Notes: generated from the sequence alone by a model not told the origin. Counted from the stretch's first letter, positions 1-7,236 are shown. The stretch: 64,000 bases of DNA from Rubrivirga sp. SAORIC476 (GCF_002283555.1 NZ_MVOI01000011.1:1-64000), one strand, 5' to 3'. Made by a program: numbers and translations.

Positions 1-8
1 TCGGCGCG

Positions 9-138
9 GCATAACTCGCCGCTGTAGGCCGACACGGGGCACCAGCGTTCTCGGCCCGTCCCGGCGCCAACGCCAGTTATAGCTTCGGCCCACCTTCCCG
101 CCCTCAGCCCCGTGCGGCTAAGCGGCTATCTGTTATGC
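9..138 (+). repeat. attC site 1
   Basis: R'' is GCATAAC (9..15) and R' is GTTATGC (132..138). The inner arm ACACGGGGC pairs with GCCCCGTG. The CTGTAGG variant is matched by CTAAGC on the other arm. Confidence 0.93.
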
Positions 139-169
139 CGCTCGCACTGCTACAACTCGGCTCGAACCG

Positions 170-595
170 GTGAGACACGTTCTTGACGCGCTCTGGATCG
201 GGACGGCGGTCTTGCTCGCTGTCCTCGGCATCGTCGCTCTTGGGCCGGCGCAGGAGTACTACGGTGCGGGGGGTTGTCTCCAGTATTCGTACAGCCCCAG
301 TGCTCTCGTCCTGTACGCCGCCGCTACAGCGTTGGCTGCGCGCCCGCTCTGGCATTGGTCGGTTCGAGTCGGTGGGGGGAGCAGGGTCGCACTCGGGATG
401 GCATCGTTCGGTCTGTGCGCTCTCGCGCTCGCTAGCATCCGCTGCGGTTGGCCGTACGCGAGCCTCTTACCGGTGGACCCGGCGTACTTCGGGCCTGCTG
501 CCGGAGCGGTCGGAGTAAGCGTGATCCTCGCGGTTGGCATGGGAGCCGTGTTCGTTCGGTCGCTCTGGAAGCGACGGCGCTCCGGCGCGGCATAA
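170..595 (+). CDS. Cassette 1: hypothetical membrane protein
   Basis: A 141-residue protein of unknown function with about four hydrophobic segments (roughly residues 7-24, 43-58, 75-92 and 107-130) and a basic tail (KRRR), so it is probably an inner-membrane protein. The start is GTG at 170, 31 bases after the R' site of attC 1. The TAA stop at 593..595 lies inside the R'' core of attC 2, so the recombination site supplies the stop codon. I recognise no family. As a lone gene in a cassette it probably depends on transcription from outside or from a weak local promoter. Confidence 0.75.
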   Translation: MRHVLDALWIGTAVLLAVLGIVALGPAQEYYGAGGCLQYSYSPSALVLYAAATALAARPLWHWSVRVGGGSRVALGMASFGLCALALASIRCGWPYASLLPVDPAYFGPAAGAVGVSVILAVGMGAVFVRSLWKRRRSGAA

Positions 596-718
596 CCCGC
601 GCTTGCAGGCCGACCGAGAGGGCCAGCGTTCTCAGTTCGCCTGAGCAGCGCCGCCAGTCTACCTTCGTCCCACCGCTGCGCCGTCACCTCTCGGCGGCTG
701 AAGCGCCCACTGTTACAC
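590..718 (+). repeat. attC site 2
   Basis: R'' is GCATAAC (590..596) and R' is GTTACAC (712..718). The arm variant GCGCTTGCAGG is matched by CTGAAGCGC. The inner arm ACCGAGAGG pairs with CCTCTCGG. Confidence 0.93.
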
Positions 719-738
719 CGCGCCTCCTTCGATGCACG

Positions 739-921
739 TCAGGCGGTGAGCGTCATCTCCCGTTCGGGGGTCTCCACGCGCGGACCGAGGCGGGCGGCTC
801 CGGCCCCACGCTCCGCTCGGTCGGCCTCTGCACCGCGGTCGGCAGGGTAAGCGGTTCGGGGCGGCTCGCCCGGGGCACCGCTCGGGCCTCGGCTCGTTGT
901 CCAGCCGTCGGCGGTCGCCAT
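739..921 (-). CDS. Cassette 2: small reverse-oriented ORF, uncertain
   Basis: The cassette between attC 2 and attC 3 has only about 210 bases outside its attC and no convincing forward gene. The best reading is a 60-residue reverse ORF starting ATG at 921 and stopping at 739..741. It would encode a charged Gly/Ala/Arg-rich protein with no recognisable motif. Reverse genes in integrons usually carry their own promoter, and I cannot identify one here. The cassette may be non-coding or have a regulatory role. Confidence 0.3.
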   Translation of the reverse strand: MATADGWTTSRGPSGAPGEPPRTAYPADRGAEADRAERGAGAARLGPRVETPEREMTLTA

Positions 922-931
922 CGCGGGCGCG

Positions 932-1056
932 GTGCAACTCGCCGCTGCAGGCCGACGAAGGGCGTCGGTCGCGTTGCGGGCTCGCGGGGCCGTCGCGTAC
1001 GTTGCGCGTCCCCAGCCGCTCGGTGCCCTTCGCGGCTGAGCGGCCCCCTGTTCTAC
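932..1056 (+). repeat. attC site 3
   Basis: R'' is GTGCAAC (932..938) and R' is GTTCTAC (1050..1056). The inner arm ACGAAGGGC pairs with GCCCTTCG. Its R'' differs by one base from the perfect complement of its own cassette start (GTTACACC). Confidence 0.92.
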
Positions 1057-1223
1057 GGCGTGTCCAGCGTCGCCAATCGCGCGGGCGGCTCGCCCGTCAA
1101 CTCGCGGCGCAGGCGCTCGGCGCTCCGGTGGTCGCCGGACTGCGCGAGGTTGTTGTGCCAGTGAGTCACGTACTTCCGCACGCGCTCAGCGTCGCCCGCC
1201 AGTCCCGCGCGGATGATCTGCAT
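1053..1223 (-). CDS. Cassette 3: small reverse-oriented hypothetical protein
   Basis: A 56-residue reverse ORF fills the cassette between attC 3 and attC 4. It starts at ATG 1223 and its TAG stop at 1053..1055 is the complement of CTA in the R' core GTTCTAC. The product is helical and charged, with a stretch IIRAGLAGDAERVRKY near the N-terminus. The frame stays open upstream through attC 4, so a longer version starting inside the next attC cannot be excluded. That part would be lost whenever the cassette moved. The function is unknown. Confidence 0.45.
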   Translation of the reverse strand: MQIIRAGLAGDAERVRKYVTHWHNNLAQSGDHRSAERLRRELTGEPPARLATLDTP

Positions 1224-1251
1224 GACCTCTGTTGGGATGCGATGCTCGGCC

Positions 1252-1385
1252 GTAGAACCCGCCGTCGCAGGCCGACCTTGGGCGCGGGCGTCGTCATTCG
1301 TCTGAATCGTTTCCATCGTCGTGTGCGCTCTCGCGCGGTTGGTGAATAGTGCCGCCCAAGGCGGCTGAACGGCCATCCGTTACAC
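1252..1385 (+). repeat. attC site 4
   Basis: R'' is GTAGAAC (1252..1258) and R' is GTTACAC (1379..1385). The inner arm ACCTTGGGC pairs with GCCCAAGG. The unusual CCGTCGCAGG arm is matched by CTGAACGG, a compensated change. Confidence 0.92.
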
Positions 1386-1407
1386 CGCGCTCCCTTAGCA
1401 TCAGACC

Positions 1408-1692
1408 TTGCGCACCGCCTTCCTTGCCGCTGCTGTTCTCGGGTGCCTTGCAGGCGTCGCCTTGAACGTCTATGCTGGCCCCCCTTGCAAGAGGTACAAC
1501 TATCTCATCGACGCGGGCGCGACGGAAGAGGAGAACCGTCGGGGGATGGAACAGGTCGCCAGGACCCAGCAGTGGGCGTGCTCACACCCGTTCCTGTACC
1601 GCGCCCTCTTGCTCTCGGTCGGGCTGGTACCGTTCCTGATCGTGACTGCGGTGGGGGTCGGCGTGGTCGCCCTCGTCCGCCGCGCGGTGTAA
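1408..1692 (+). CDS. Cassette 4: small membrane/exported hypothetical protein
   Basis: A 94-residue protein starting at TTG 1408, 22 bases after R'. It has an N-terminal hydrophobic segment (about residues 3-23), a soluble middle with two cysteines, and a second hydrophobic segment (about 68-90) ending in Arg-Arg. This suggests a two-pass membrane protein with its central loop outside the cytoplasm. The TAA stop lies inside the R'' core of attC 5. No family is recognised. Confidence 0.65.
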   Translation: MRTAFLAAAVLGCLAGVALNVYAGPPCKRYNYLIDAGATEEENRRGMEQVARTQQWACSHPFLYRALLLSVGLVPFLIVTAVGVGVVALVRRAV

Positions 1693-1815
1693 CCCGCCGC
1701 TGCAGGCCGACAAAGAGCGGCTACGTTTCTGCATTGGCCGAGCGCGGCGTATCCTCTCGCCAGTTTCGTCCCTCGTGCCGCCAGCTCTTTGCGGCTGAGC
1801 GGCCGTCTGTTCTGC
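1687..1815 (+). repeat. attC site 5
   Basis: R'' is GTGTAAC (1687..1693) and R' is GTTCTGC (1809..1815). The inner arm ACAAAGAGC pairs with GCTCTTTG. Confidence 0.93.
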
Positions 1816-1830
1816 GTCACCTCCGCTCCC

Positions 1831-2283
1831 GTGATACCAACCGCCTACAAGTGGGAGCTATCGAGCCTGCTCTCGTACCCGCTCGGAGCGAAGAACATCT
1901 CTGATGCGCTGGCGGGCGTCCCGCAGTTCGACGCGCTCTCGATTCGGTTCTCGCCGGACCAAGACAACCCGCACCGGGCCGAGAGTCCCTTCTTGGTCCT
2001 TCGCGTCAACTACCGAAACAGCGTGCCGGGGCGCTCCGCTTCGAACAACATGATCGAGGAGGGCTGGTACGACCCGAAGTGGGAGATCAGTGTCGGCGCA
2101 GTCCCGCGCACTCTCCGTCACTCGGTCAAGACTGCGTTGCTGACAGAGGCGCTGCCGAAGGTTCGCCAGTGGCTCCTGAACAACGCGGATGCGACCGGGC
2201 GCGAGGGGCACTCCTGGGTCCGGGTTCGGTACGACGCGGATCAAGAGCGGCTCACCTACGAAACCTCGTCCCGGCTCCGGTGA
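1831..2283 (+). CDS. Cassette 5: hypothetical soluble protein
   Basis: A 150-residue soluble protein of unknown function. The frame opens inside attC 5, but GTG at 1831, 15 bases past R', is the first start that belongs to the cassette itself. The stop TGA at 2281..2283 immediately precedes R'' of attC 6. There is no signal peptide or membrane segment. Single-domain proteins of this size and Trp/Tyr content are common integron cargo, but I recognise no family. Confidence 0.7.
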   Translation: MIPTAYKWELSSLLSYPLGAKNISDALAGVPQFDALSIRFSPDQDNPHRAESPFLVLRVNYRNSVPGRSASNNMIEEGWYDPKWEISVGAVPRTLRHSVKTALLTEALPKVRQWLLNNADATGREGHSWVRVRYDADQERLTYETSSRLR

Positions 2284-2284
2284 C

Positions 2285-2413
2285 GCAGAACCCGCGGCTG
2301 CAGGCCGACAACGGGCTCCAGCGCTCTTGCTTCGGCCGGGTCTCGGCGTCTACGTTGCCTTTCTCACCGTTCGCGGTCGCTGCCCGTTGCGGCTGAGCCG
2401 CAAACTGTTCTAC
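2285..2413 (+). repeat. attC site 6
   Basis: R'' is GCAGAAC (2285..2291) and R' is GTTCTAC (2407..2413). The GCGGCTGCAG arm is matched by CTGAGCCGC. The inner arm ACAACGGGC pairs with GCCCGTTG. Confidence 0.93.
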
Positions 2414-2441
2414 GGCGCTCCCGCCAAGGCCGATCGCCCTC

Positions 2442-2813
2442 ATGGCCGTCTACCGAGTCGATGTGCTAGCCGCCGAGCCGCAGCCGGTCTTCGACTGGAT
2501 CAAGGCAAACGTACCCGAGGACCAAGTCGTCCGGGTCGTTGCCTTCGAGTCGGTCAAGGGGCACTACTTCAAGTGCGTCTTCCGGCGACAGTCCGACGCA
2601 GAGTTGTTCAACCGATGGTGGCGTCCCGAGGTGGAGGACCCCACGGTCAACCCCTTCGGTCACGGTCCGTGGCCCACTCCCTCCATCGCCGAACGCCGCG
2701 CCGTAGAACCCACCGCTGCAGGCCGACGAAGGGCGCCAGCGTTCTTGCGCTGGTTTGGCTTCGGCGTCTACGTTGCCCTCACCACCGTTTTGCCGTCGGC
2801 GCTTCGCGGCTGA
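2442..2813 (+). CDS. Cassette 6: hypothetical protein with attC-encoded C-terminal tail
   Basis: The ATG at 2442 opens a 123-residue frame. About the first 85 residues look like an ordinary small soluble protein resembling the ribonuclease-inhibitor or antitoxin size class, with no clear family. The R'' core of attC 7 (GTAGAAC) is not read in a stop frame here. Translation therefore continues through attC and ends at the TGA inside the GCGGCTGAGCGG arm (2811..2813). The last 37 or so residues are thus encoded by the recombination site, and the same kind of tail occurs on the gene at 3562. Confidence 0.7.
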   Translation: MAVYRVDVLAAEPQPVFDWIKANVPEDQVVRVVAFESVKGHYFKCVFRRQSDAELFNRWWRPEVEDPTVNPFGHGPWPTPSIAERRAVEPTAAGRRRAPAFLRWFGFGVYVALTTVLPSALRG

Positions 2814-2830
2814 GCGGTCAACTGTTCGCT
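2703..2830 (+). repeat. attC site 7
   Basis: R'' is GTAGAAC (2703..2709) and R' is GTTCGCT (2824..2830). The inner arm pairs CGAAG/GGCGCC with GGCGC/TTCG with a one-base bulge. The site is translated as the tail of the gene at 2442. Confidence 0.92.
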
Positions 2831-2844
2831 GTACTCCGTCCCGA

Positions 2845-3402
2845 ATGAAATTTGGCTGGCTCGTTCTCGCCCTCTTCGTCTCAGGGTGCGGAGTAGAACC
2901 CACACCAGCACCCGAAGTGGCGCCCGCGGTTGAGCGGTCTACCTCCACCGACCCCGCTCCCTCCGCATCTCCTTCGCCGTCGGTCTACCGCGTCGTCGGC
3001 GACTTCGACGGGGACGGGCGCGACGACTACGCGGTGGGCGAGGCGTGCGGGGTCCACGGGGCGTGCGAGTTCGCGGTCTTCCGGGCCGCACCTGACGGGC
3101 GCCGCCTCGCGGTTGGCTCGGTGCTGGCGACGTACGACGAGATCAGGCTCTGCCCTGGCGAACCGCCCCGCCTCGTCACTACGGTTCGGCAGGGGACAGC
3201 GTACACCCGGGCCGAGTACGTCGTCGGTCTGGACTCGGCCTGGGCTGTCCGAGCGGACACGTCGTCGCTGGAGGGGGGCGGCCCACCCGACTCGTGGTGG
3301 ACACGGGAGTGCTCCGGGGGCTTGGACTTCTACGAGGCGACCGAGGCCGACGTGGACGCGCGAGGGGACTCGGCGTGGCAGCCGGTCGCGTTCCCGTCTT
3401 AG
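2845..3402 (+). CDS. Cassette 7: lipoprotein with FG-GAP/VCBS-like repeat
   Basis: A 185-residue predicted lipoprotein. The start ATG at 2845 gives a signal peptide with lipobox VSGC (Cys about residue 16), followed by a Pro/Ser/Thr-rich linker to about residue 50. The segment VGDFDGDGRDDYAVG that follows matches the calcium-binding FG-GAP/VCBS motif (DxDGDGxxD). The mature protein is probably anchored in a membrane facing the periplasm or cell surface. An upstream in-frame ATG within attC 7 is rejected because it would bury the signal peptide. The stop at 3400..3402 is 18 bases before attC 8. Confidence 0.8.
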   Translation: MKFGWLVLALFVSGCGVEPTPAPEVAPAVERSTSTDPAPSASPSPSVYRVVGDFDGDGRDDYAVGEACGVHGACEFAVFRAAPDGRRLAVGSVLATYDEIRLCPGEPPRLVTTVRQGTAYTRAEYVVGLDSAWAVRADTSSLEGGGPPDSWWTRECSGGLDFYEATEADVDARGDSAWQPVAFPS

Positions 3403-3420
3403 CGCGTTGCCACTCCGTAC

Positions 3421-3549
3421 AGCGAACCCACCGCTGCAGGCCGACCGAGAGGGTCAGCGTTCTCGGCTCGTCCGACCGCCCGCGCAGTCATAGCTTCGTT
3501 CCAACGCTCTGCCCTCACCTCTCGGCGGCTGAGCGGTCAACTGTTCTAC
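3421..3549 (+). repeat. attC site 8
   Basis: R'' is AGCGAAC (3421..3427) and R' is GTTCTAC (3543..3549). The inner arm ACCGAGAGG pairs with CCTCTCGG. ACAGCGAAC exactly complements the start of its own cassette (GTTCGCTGT). Confidence 0.93.
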
Positions 3550-3561
3550 GGCCTCGATCCC

Positions 3562-4101
3562 ATGAGCACTCGAACCTGGGTTGCCGAAGGCTTCCTGAAC
3601 GAACCCGACCGATGGCAGCACGTCGTGGAGTGGGCGCTCCCGCTCGCTGACGCGGTCGAGTTCAACGTCCTGTTCGAAGGCGAGGAGGCGGAGCGGATGG
3701 TCGAGGGCATCGACGCGGCGCCGCAACCGCTGCCGACGGCGAAGCGGATGTACGCGCACAGCCAGCGGCTCCGGTTCGCGCTCACGGACGACCTCCGACG
3801 GCGCCTGCTGTTCGAGCCTTTCATCGGTTGGTACAACGGGCCGCTCGAAGACCCGTCCCTGTGGGCTGGGGACCGGCCGGTCATGGAGACGATCACGCAC
3901 GAGGGGTACGTCTACGCCCGGCTGTCCGAGACCGAGCGTCAGGCCATGCTCGAAGCCGGGATCGACTTCCAGTATGAGGTGCCGGGGGCCGTAGAACCCG
4001 CCGCTGTAGGCCGACGATGGGCGTCAGTGTTCTTGCGCTGGTTCAGGCTCGGCGTCTACGTTGCCCTCACTACCGTTTTGCCCTCAGCCCCTCGCGGCTA
4101 A
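3562..4101 (+). CDS. Cassette 8: hypothetical protein with attC-encoded C-terminal tail
   Basis: ATG at 3562 opens a 179-residue frame. Residues 1 to about 142 are a soluble protein with an alpha/beta composition and no recognised family. From there the frame enters attC 9 without a stop and ends at TAA (4099..4101) inside the GCGGCTAAGCGG arm. The attC-encoded tail shares the pattern VEPAAVGRR, FLRW, GVYVALTTVLPSA with the tail of the gene at 2442. Frame relative to R'' decides whether a cassette gene stops at attC or is extended by it. Confidence 0.7.
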   Translation: MSTRTWVAEGFLNEPDRWQHVVEWALPLADAVEFNVLFEGEEAERMVEGIDAAPQPLPTAKRMYAHSQRLRFALTDDLRRRLLFEPFIGWYNGPLEDPSLWAGDRPVMETITHEGYVYARLSETERQAMLEAGIDFQYEVPGAVEPAAVGRRWASVFLRWFRLGVYVALTTVLPSAPRG

Positions 4102-4118
4102 GCGGCCACTCGTTATAC
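3991..4118 (+). repeat. attC site 9
   Basis: R'' is GTAGAAC (3991..3997) and R' is GTTATAC (4112..4118). The CTGTAGG arm is matched by CTAAGC. The site is translated as the tail of the gene at 3562. Confidence 0.92.
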
Positions 4119-4123
4119 GCCCT

Positions 4124-4690
4124 CTGACTCTGGCTACTGATACCGCATTCCCGCTGCTCGTTCTCGACCTTGACGAGACGTTGCTCCATGCGTCAGAAGC
4201 CCCGCTAGACAGGCCGCCAGATTTCAGACTCGGGCCGTACCACGTCTACGAGCGGCCCCATGTCCGCAACTTCCTCACGGGGGCTTCCGGTTCGTTCCGC
4301 CTTGCCGTTTGGACCTCGGCAACATCGGGCTTTGCGGTCCCGGCCATTCACAGGATCAGACCTCTAGGCGTCAGCTTCGAGTTCGTCTGGACGCGTGAGC
4401 GCTGTACCCGACGCCTTGACATGGAGACGGGCGAGACCGTCTGGGTAAAGGATCTGAAGAAGGTGAAGCGGCGCGGCGACCGTCTCGAACGGGTCTTGAT
4501 GGTGGACGACACGCCCGCGAAGCTGGCGCGGCAGTACGGCAATCTCGTTCGCGTGTCTCCCTACCTCGGGGCCGAGGCGGACGATGAGTTGCCGGACCTG
4601 CTTTCCTACCTTCTGAGCATCCGAGACGAACCAAACTTCCGCCGTATTGAAAAGCGGGGTTGGCGCTCGCAAAAACCGCCGGGCGTATAA
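4124..4690 (+). CDS. Cassette 9: HAD phosphatase of the FCP1/NIF (CTD small phosphatase) type
   Basis: The N-terminus holds LDLDETLLHA, the DxDx(T/V) catalytic signature of HAD phosphatases in the form used by FCP1/NIF-type phosphatases. Farther on, VWTSA and MVDDTPAKL match the second and last HAD motifs. The family hydrolyses phosphoesters, typically phosphoserine, with an aspartyl-phosphate intermediate and Mg2+. The TAA stop at 4688..4690 lies in R'' of attC 10. The start is unclear: there is no ATG, GTG or TTG between R' and the catalytic motif, only CTG at 4124 and 4130. The next upstream candidate is TTG 4061 inside attC 9. I list CTG 4124 tentatively, giving about 188 residues. Confidence 0.8.
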   Translation: MTLATDTAFPLLVLDLDETLLHASEAPLDRPPDFRLGPYHVYERPHVRNFLTGASGSFRLAVWTSATSGFAVPAIHRIRPLGVSFEFVWTRERCTRRLDMETGETVWVKDLKKVKRRGDRLERVLMVDDTPAKLARQYGNLVRVSPYLGAEADDELPDLLSYLLSIRDEPNFRRIEKRGWRSQKPPGV

Positions 4691-4813
4691 CCAGCCGCTG
4701 CAGGCGGACCGAGGGCGCCAGCGTTCTCGCGCTGTTGGAACGGCACCACTTCCAGCGCTCCGGCCTACCTTCTTGCTGTCTGCCCTTGGCCGCTGAGCGG
4801 CCATCCGTTACAC
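4685..4813 (+). repeat. attC site 10
   Basis: R'' is GTATAAC (4685..4691) and R' is GTTACAC (4807..4813). The inner arm ACCGAGGGC pairs with GCCCTTGG. The arm reads GGCGGAC instead of GGCCGAC and the partner is GGCCGCTG. Confidence 0.92.
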
Positions 4814-4822
4814 CGCCTCGCG

Positions 4823-5257
4823 ATGTCGCTCCCGCCACGGGTTCAGAACTCGCTCCGCCTCGGGCGTGATCTCGCAGCGGAAGCGCCGCCCCTTCAGTCG
4901 AAGCGGAAGGCTTGGGTTCACGTCCGGCCTGTGCTCGACGGTCCCGACTTCGATTCGGTTCAGGAGGCCCGGAACCGGGATCGCGTTGGGAAGCGCTACG
5001 ACTCCGTCCCTATCCGCTTCGTCCTCCGTCGCGTCGAGCTGTCGCCGTGGCATCTACAGGAGGAGTGGGCGGACGACCTCGATGTGGCGATGAGCCAACG
5101 ACCGGTCCCGGACGAGACTCGCGTCGTGGACACCGAGGCGGACGTACTCGCCGCGCTGGCGGAGTGGGGCGTGGATCCGGAAGCGCTGCGGCTGCCCGTG
5201 ACCGTTGATTACCCAGAGCCGCCGCCCACGCTCGGCGCCAGCCCGTCGGCGGTGTAA
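4823..5257 (+). CDS. Cassette 10: hypothetical soluble protein
   Basis: A 144-residue protein starting at ATG 4823, ten bases past R', with its TAA stop inside R'' of attC 11. The middle is rich in Arg and acidic residues and the end is Pro-rich. No signal, membrane segment or known motif is seen. A reverse ORF of 81 residues (5053 down to 4808) also has good codon use and stops within R' of attC 10, so a reverse-oriented gene is a real alternative. The forward frame spans the whole cassette, so I prefer it. Confidence 0.55.
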   Translation: MSLPPRVQNSLRLGRDLAAEAPPLQSKRKAWVHVRPVLDGPDFDSVQEARNRDRVGKRYDSVPIRFVLRRVELSPWHLQEEWADDLDVAMSQRPVPDETRVVDTEADVLAALAEWGVDPEALRLPVTVDYPEPPPTLGASPSAV

Positions 5258-5380
5258 CCCGCGGCTGCAGGCCGACGCGGGGCTCTAGCGACCTCGATTC
5301 GTGCGGGCTTCGGCGTCTACATTGCCTCGTCCCACCCTCCCGGCGTCAGCCCCGCGCGGCTGAGCCGCAAACTGTTATGC
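5252..5380 (+). repeat. attC site 11
   Basis: R'' is GTGTAAC (5252..5258) and R' is GTTATGC (5374..5380). The GCGGCTGCAG arm is matched by CTGAGCCGC. The inner arm ACGCGGGGC pairs with GCCCCGCG. Confidence 0.93.
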
Positions 5381-5799
5381 GCCTACTCGTCGTTGTCACC
5401 CTCGCGTTGCTTGGGGTCGCGCCAGCAGCAGCGCAGCAGCCCGTGGAGTCGTGCGGCGCTTGGGGCTCGTTCGACTGGCGGGTTCACTTTGGTTTCGGGT
5501 CGGACGACTTGGTCTACATCCCGGAGTTCATGCCCGAACCGGTTTCGGACGCCCTCCTCTCTCGTGTCCCGCCTCGGGGGGCGCAACCGGAGCCCGAGTC
5601 TTTCTCAATCGCCGTAGCGGTTGTAGACACAGCAGGCGTTGCGACGGACATCGACATCGCGTGCGCTCCTTCTGTGGCGGTCGCGACCGAAGCCGAGTCG
5701 CTAATCCGACGCTCCGAGTTTTCCCCGGCACGAGACCGAGGCCAACCGATCCGGCATTTCGTCGTCGTCCCGCTATTGGCTCCTAAACAGCGCGAATAA
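5377..5799 (+). CDS. Cassette 11: exported protein with TonB C-terminal-like fold
   Basis: A 140-residue protein with a clear Sec signal peptide (hydrophobic to about residue 15, then APAAAQQ). Its last third reads like a TonB_C-type domain: SFSIAVAVVDTAGVATDIDI, then a helix with ESLIRRSEFSPA and RGQPIRHFVVVPLL at the end. The ATG at 5377..5379 is part of the R' core (GTTATGC), so the start codon belongs to the recombination site and travels with the cassette. The mature protein is probably periplasmic. The lipoprotein in the cassette at 9371 has a similar fold. Confidence 0.7.
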   Translation: MRLLVVVTLALLGVAPAAAQQPVESCGAWGSFDWRVHFGFGSDDLVYIPEFMPEPVSDALLSRVPPRGAQPEPESFSIAVAVVDTAGVATDIDIACAPSVAVATEAESLIRRSEFSPARDRGQPIRHFVVVPLLAPKQRE

Positions 5800-5806
5800 C
5801 GCTACG

Positions 5807-5937
5807 GCGCATAACTCGCGGCTGCAGGCCGACAACGGGCTCCAGCGCTCTCGCTTCGTCCGTGCCTCGGCGTCTACGTTGCCCTTCCTACCATCCGCGG
5901 TCGCTGCCCGTTGCGGCTGAGCCGCAATTTGTTACAC
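5807..5937 (+). repeat. attC site 12
   Basis: R'' is GCATAAC (5807..5813) and R' is GTTACAC (5931..5937). The inner arm ACAACGGGC pairs with GCCCGTTG. The GCGGCTGCAG arm is matched by CTGAGCCGC. Confidence 0.92.
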
Positions 5938-5949
5938 CGCCCCTCGCAC

Positions 5950-6390
5950 GTGTCTGATCGGCTCCTCGCTGCTGCTCTCTTCGGCGGAGCCGCTTGCCTG
6001 CTCGCCGTCGGTTTCTGGGCCGTCTTCTGGGCTGACGTCGCGGCGTTCGGGGCCGCTGTCGGCGTTCCCGCTGCGGCCGTCATCGGTGCGCTCGCGGCTC
6101 CCCGTCTCGCCGCTCACGCTGCCACGTCCAGCGGCCCTACGCGGGCGGCCCGGGACGGGGCGGCCGTTGCGATCTGGGCCTACGTGCTCGGAGCGTTCGC
6201 GCTCGCGGTGTTCGTGGCGGTTACGGATGGTATTGGGTTTGGCGGGATCGTCCGAGGCTTCGCGCTCGGCCTCCTGTTCTCTCTCGGCTACGGTGCCATC
6301 GCGCTCGTTCCAGCACTCATTCTCGGGGCCGGGGCCGGGTGGCTGTTCTACGTCCTCAGGACGAACGCCTCGCCCGCCGGGGCGGTGTAA
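5950..6390 (+). CDS. Cassette 12: hypothetical membrane protein
   Basis: A 146-residue, strongly hydrophobic protein with four likely membrane spans (about residues 6-30, 32-50, 72-92 and 108-137). It is rich in Ala and Gly. The start chosen is GTG 5950, 13 bases past R'. The frame also opens farther back in attC 12, but those residues would not belong to the cassette. The TAA stop is within R'' of attC 13. No family is recognised. Confidence 0.7.
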   Translation: MSDRLLAAALFGGAACLLAVGFWAVFWADVAAFGAAVGVPAAAVIGALAAPRLAAHAATSSGPTRAARDGAAVAIWAYVLGAFALAVFVAVTDGIGFGGIVRGFALGLLFSLGYGAIALVPALILGAGAGWLFYVLRTNASPAGAV

Positions 6391-6513
6391 CCCGCGGCTG
6401 CAGGCCGACCCAGGGCTCCAGCGTCCTCGGCTCGTCCGGGCGCCAGCGCTACTTTCGGCTCGTTTTACCATCGCGGTCGCTGCCCTGGGCGGCTGAGCCG
6501 CAAACTGTTCTAC
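6385..6513 (+). repeat. attC site 13
   Basis: R'' is GTGTAAC (6385..6391) and R' is GTTCTAC (6507..6513). The inner arm ACCCAGGGC pairs with GCCCTGGG. The GCGGCTGCAG arm is matched by CTGAGCCGC. Confidence 0.93.
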
Positions 6514-6535
6514 CGCGCCGTCGATTGGAAGGCCG

Positions 6536-6760
6536 GTGGGGTGGGGCACCGAAGCCCGCGCCAGCGATCCGCTCGGGGAAGTCCGCGCTCGACTGGCGAT
6601 TGGTTTCGATGTCGTCGGTGCCGCTCGGGAGCGCCGCCAGCGCGGCGAGAACTCCGTTCCGGTCTGGGTCGGAGAGATGAGCGGAGGGTGCCACGCGGTG
6701 GGTCCGGTGTCTGCGCTTCGGATGTCGCTTGCGGTGGCCCGTCGGTGTGTGGCGCGGTAG
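6536..6760 (+). CDS. Cassette 13: small ORF, strand uncertain
   Basis: The cassette has about 245 bases outside its attC. Forward, GTG 6536 opens a 74-residue frame whose TAG stop (6758..6760) lies in R'' GTAGAAC of attC 14. In reverse, ATG 6694 opens a frame containing LSDPDRNGVLAALAALPSG that looks equally protein-like. That frame runs out into attC 13 and stops at 6449. Both have high-GC third positions. I cannot decide between them from sequence alone, and neither product is recognised. Confidence 0.35.
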   Translation: MGWGTEARASDPLGEVRARLAIGFDVVGAARERRQRGENSVPVWVGEMSGGCHAVGPVSALRMSLAVARRCVAR

Positions 6761-6884
6761 AACCCACCGCTGCAGGCCGACGAAGGGCGCGAGCGTCGTT
6801 GCCTTTTTGGGAGGTCACAGCGTACGTTGCTCGTCCATACCTCGCGCCGTGAGCCCTTCGCGGCTGAGCGGCCAACTGTTATGC
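6757..6884 (+). repeat. attC site 14
   Basis: R'' is GTAGAAC (6757..6763) and R' is GTTATGC (6878..6884). The inner arm ACGAAGGGC pairs with GCCCTTCG. Confidence 0.92.
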
Positions 6885-6909
6885 CGCAGGTCCTAAGCCG
6901 CCGCCCACT

Positions 6910-7236
6910 TTGATCTTCCGCGTCTTCGGATTCGCCTTCGCTCACTTCGTCTTACAGCTCGGCGTTTTCGCCATCACCTTCGCGCTCGGCATGGGCAGGT
7001 TCGACACGGGGGAGTCAGCGGGACTATTCGAGAAAGCGCTGGGTGGAGTCTCGGATCTCCTAATGCTGCCGCTCGCTCTCCCGCTCGTTCACTGGTGGCC
7101 GTTCGGCGCGACAGGATTCCCGCTCGAACACCTTCCCTTCATCCTCAACAGCCTCCTCTGGGGAGTGGGTTTAGCGTACTTGTGGCGCTGGAAGAGAGGC
7201 ACCCCCGACGCTTCTCCTCAACCGCCTGCGGCATAA
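6910..7236 (+). CDS. Cassette 14: small hydrophobic membrane protein
   Basis: A 108-residue membrane protein starting at TTG 6910. Hydrophobic stretches lie at about residues 3-24, 47-65 and 75-93, followed by a short basic/Pro-rich cytoplasmic tail. The aromatic-rich pattern (PLVHWWPFG, LLWGVGLAYLWRWKRG) resembles small integral-membrane proteins of unknown function. The TAA stop lies in R'' of attC 15. Confidence 0.7.
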   Translation: MIFRVFGFAFAHFVLQLGVFAITFALGMGRFDTGESAGLFEKALGGVSDLLMLPLALPLVHWWPFGATGFPLEHLPFILNSLLWGVGLAYLWRWKRGTPDASPQPPAA

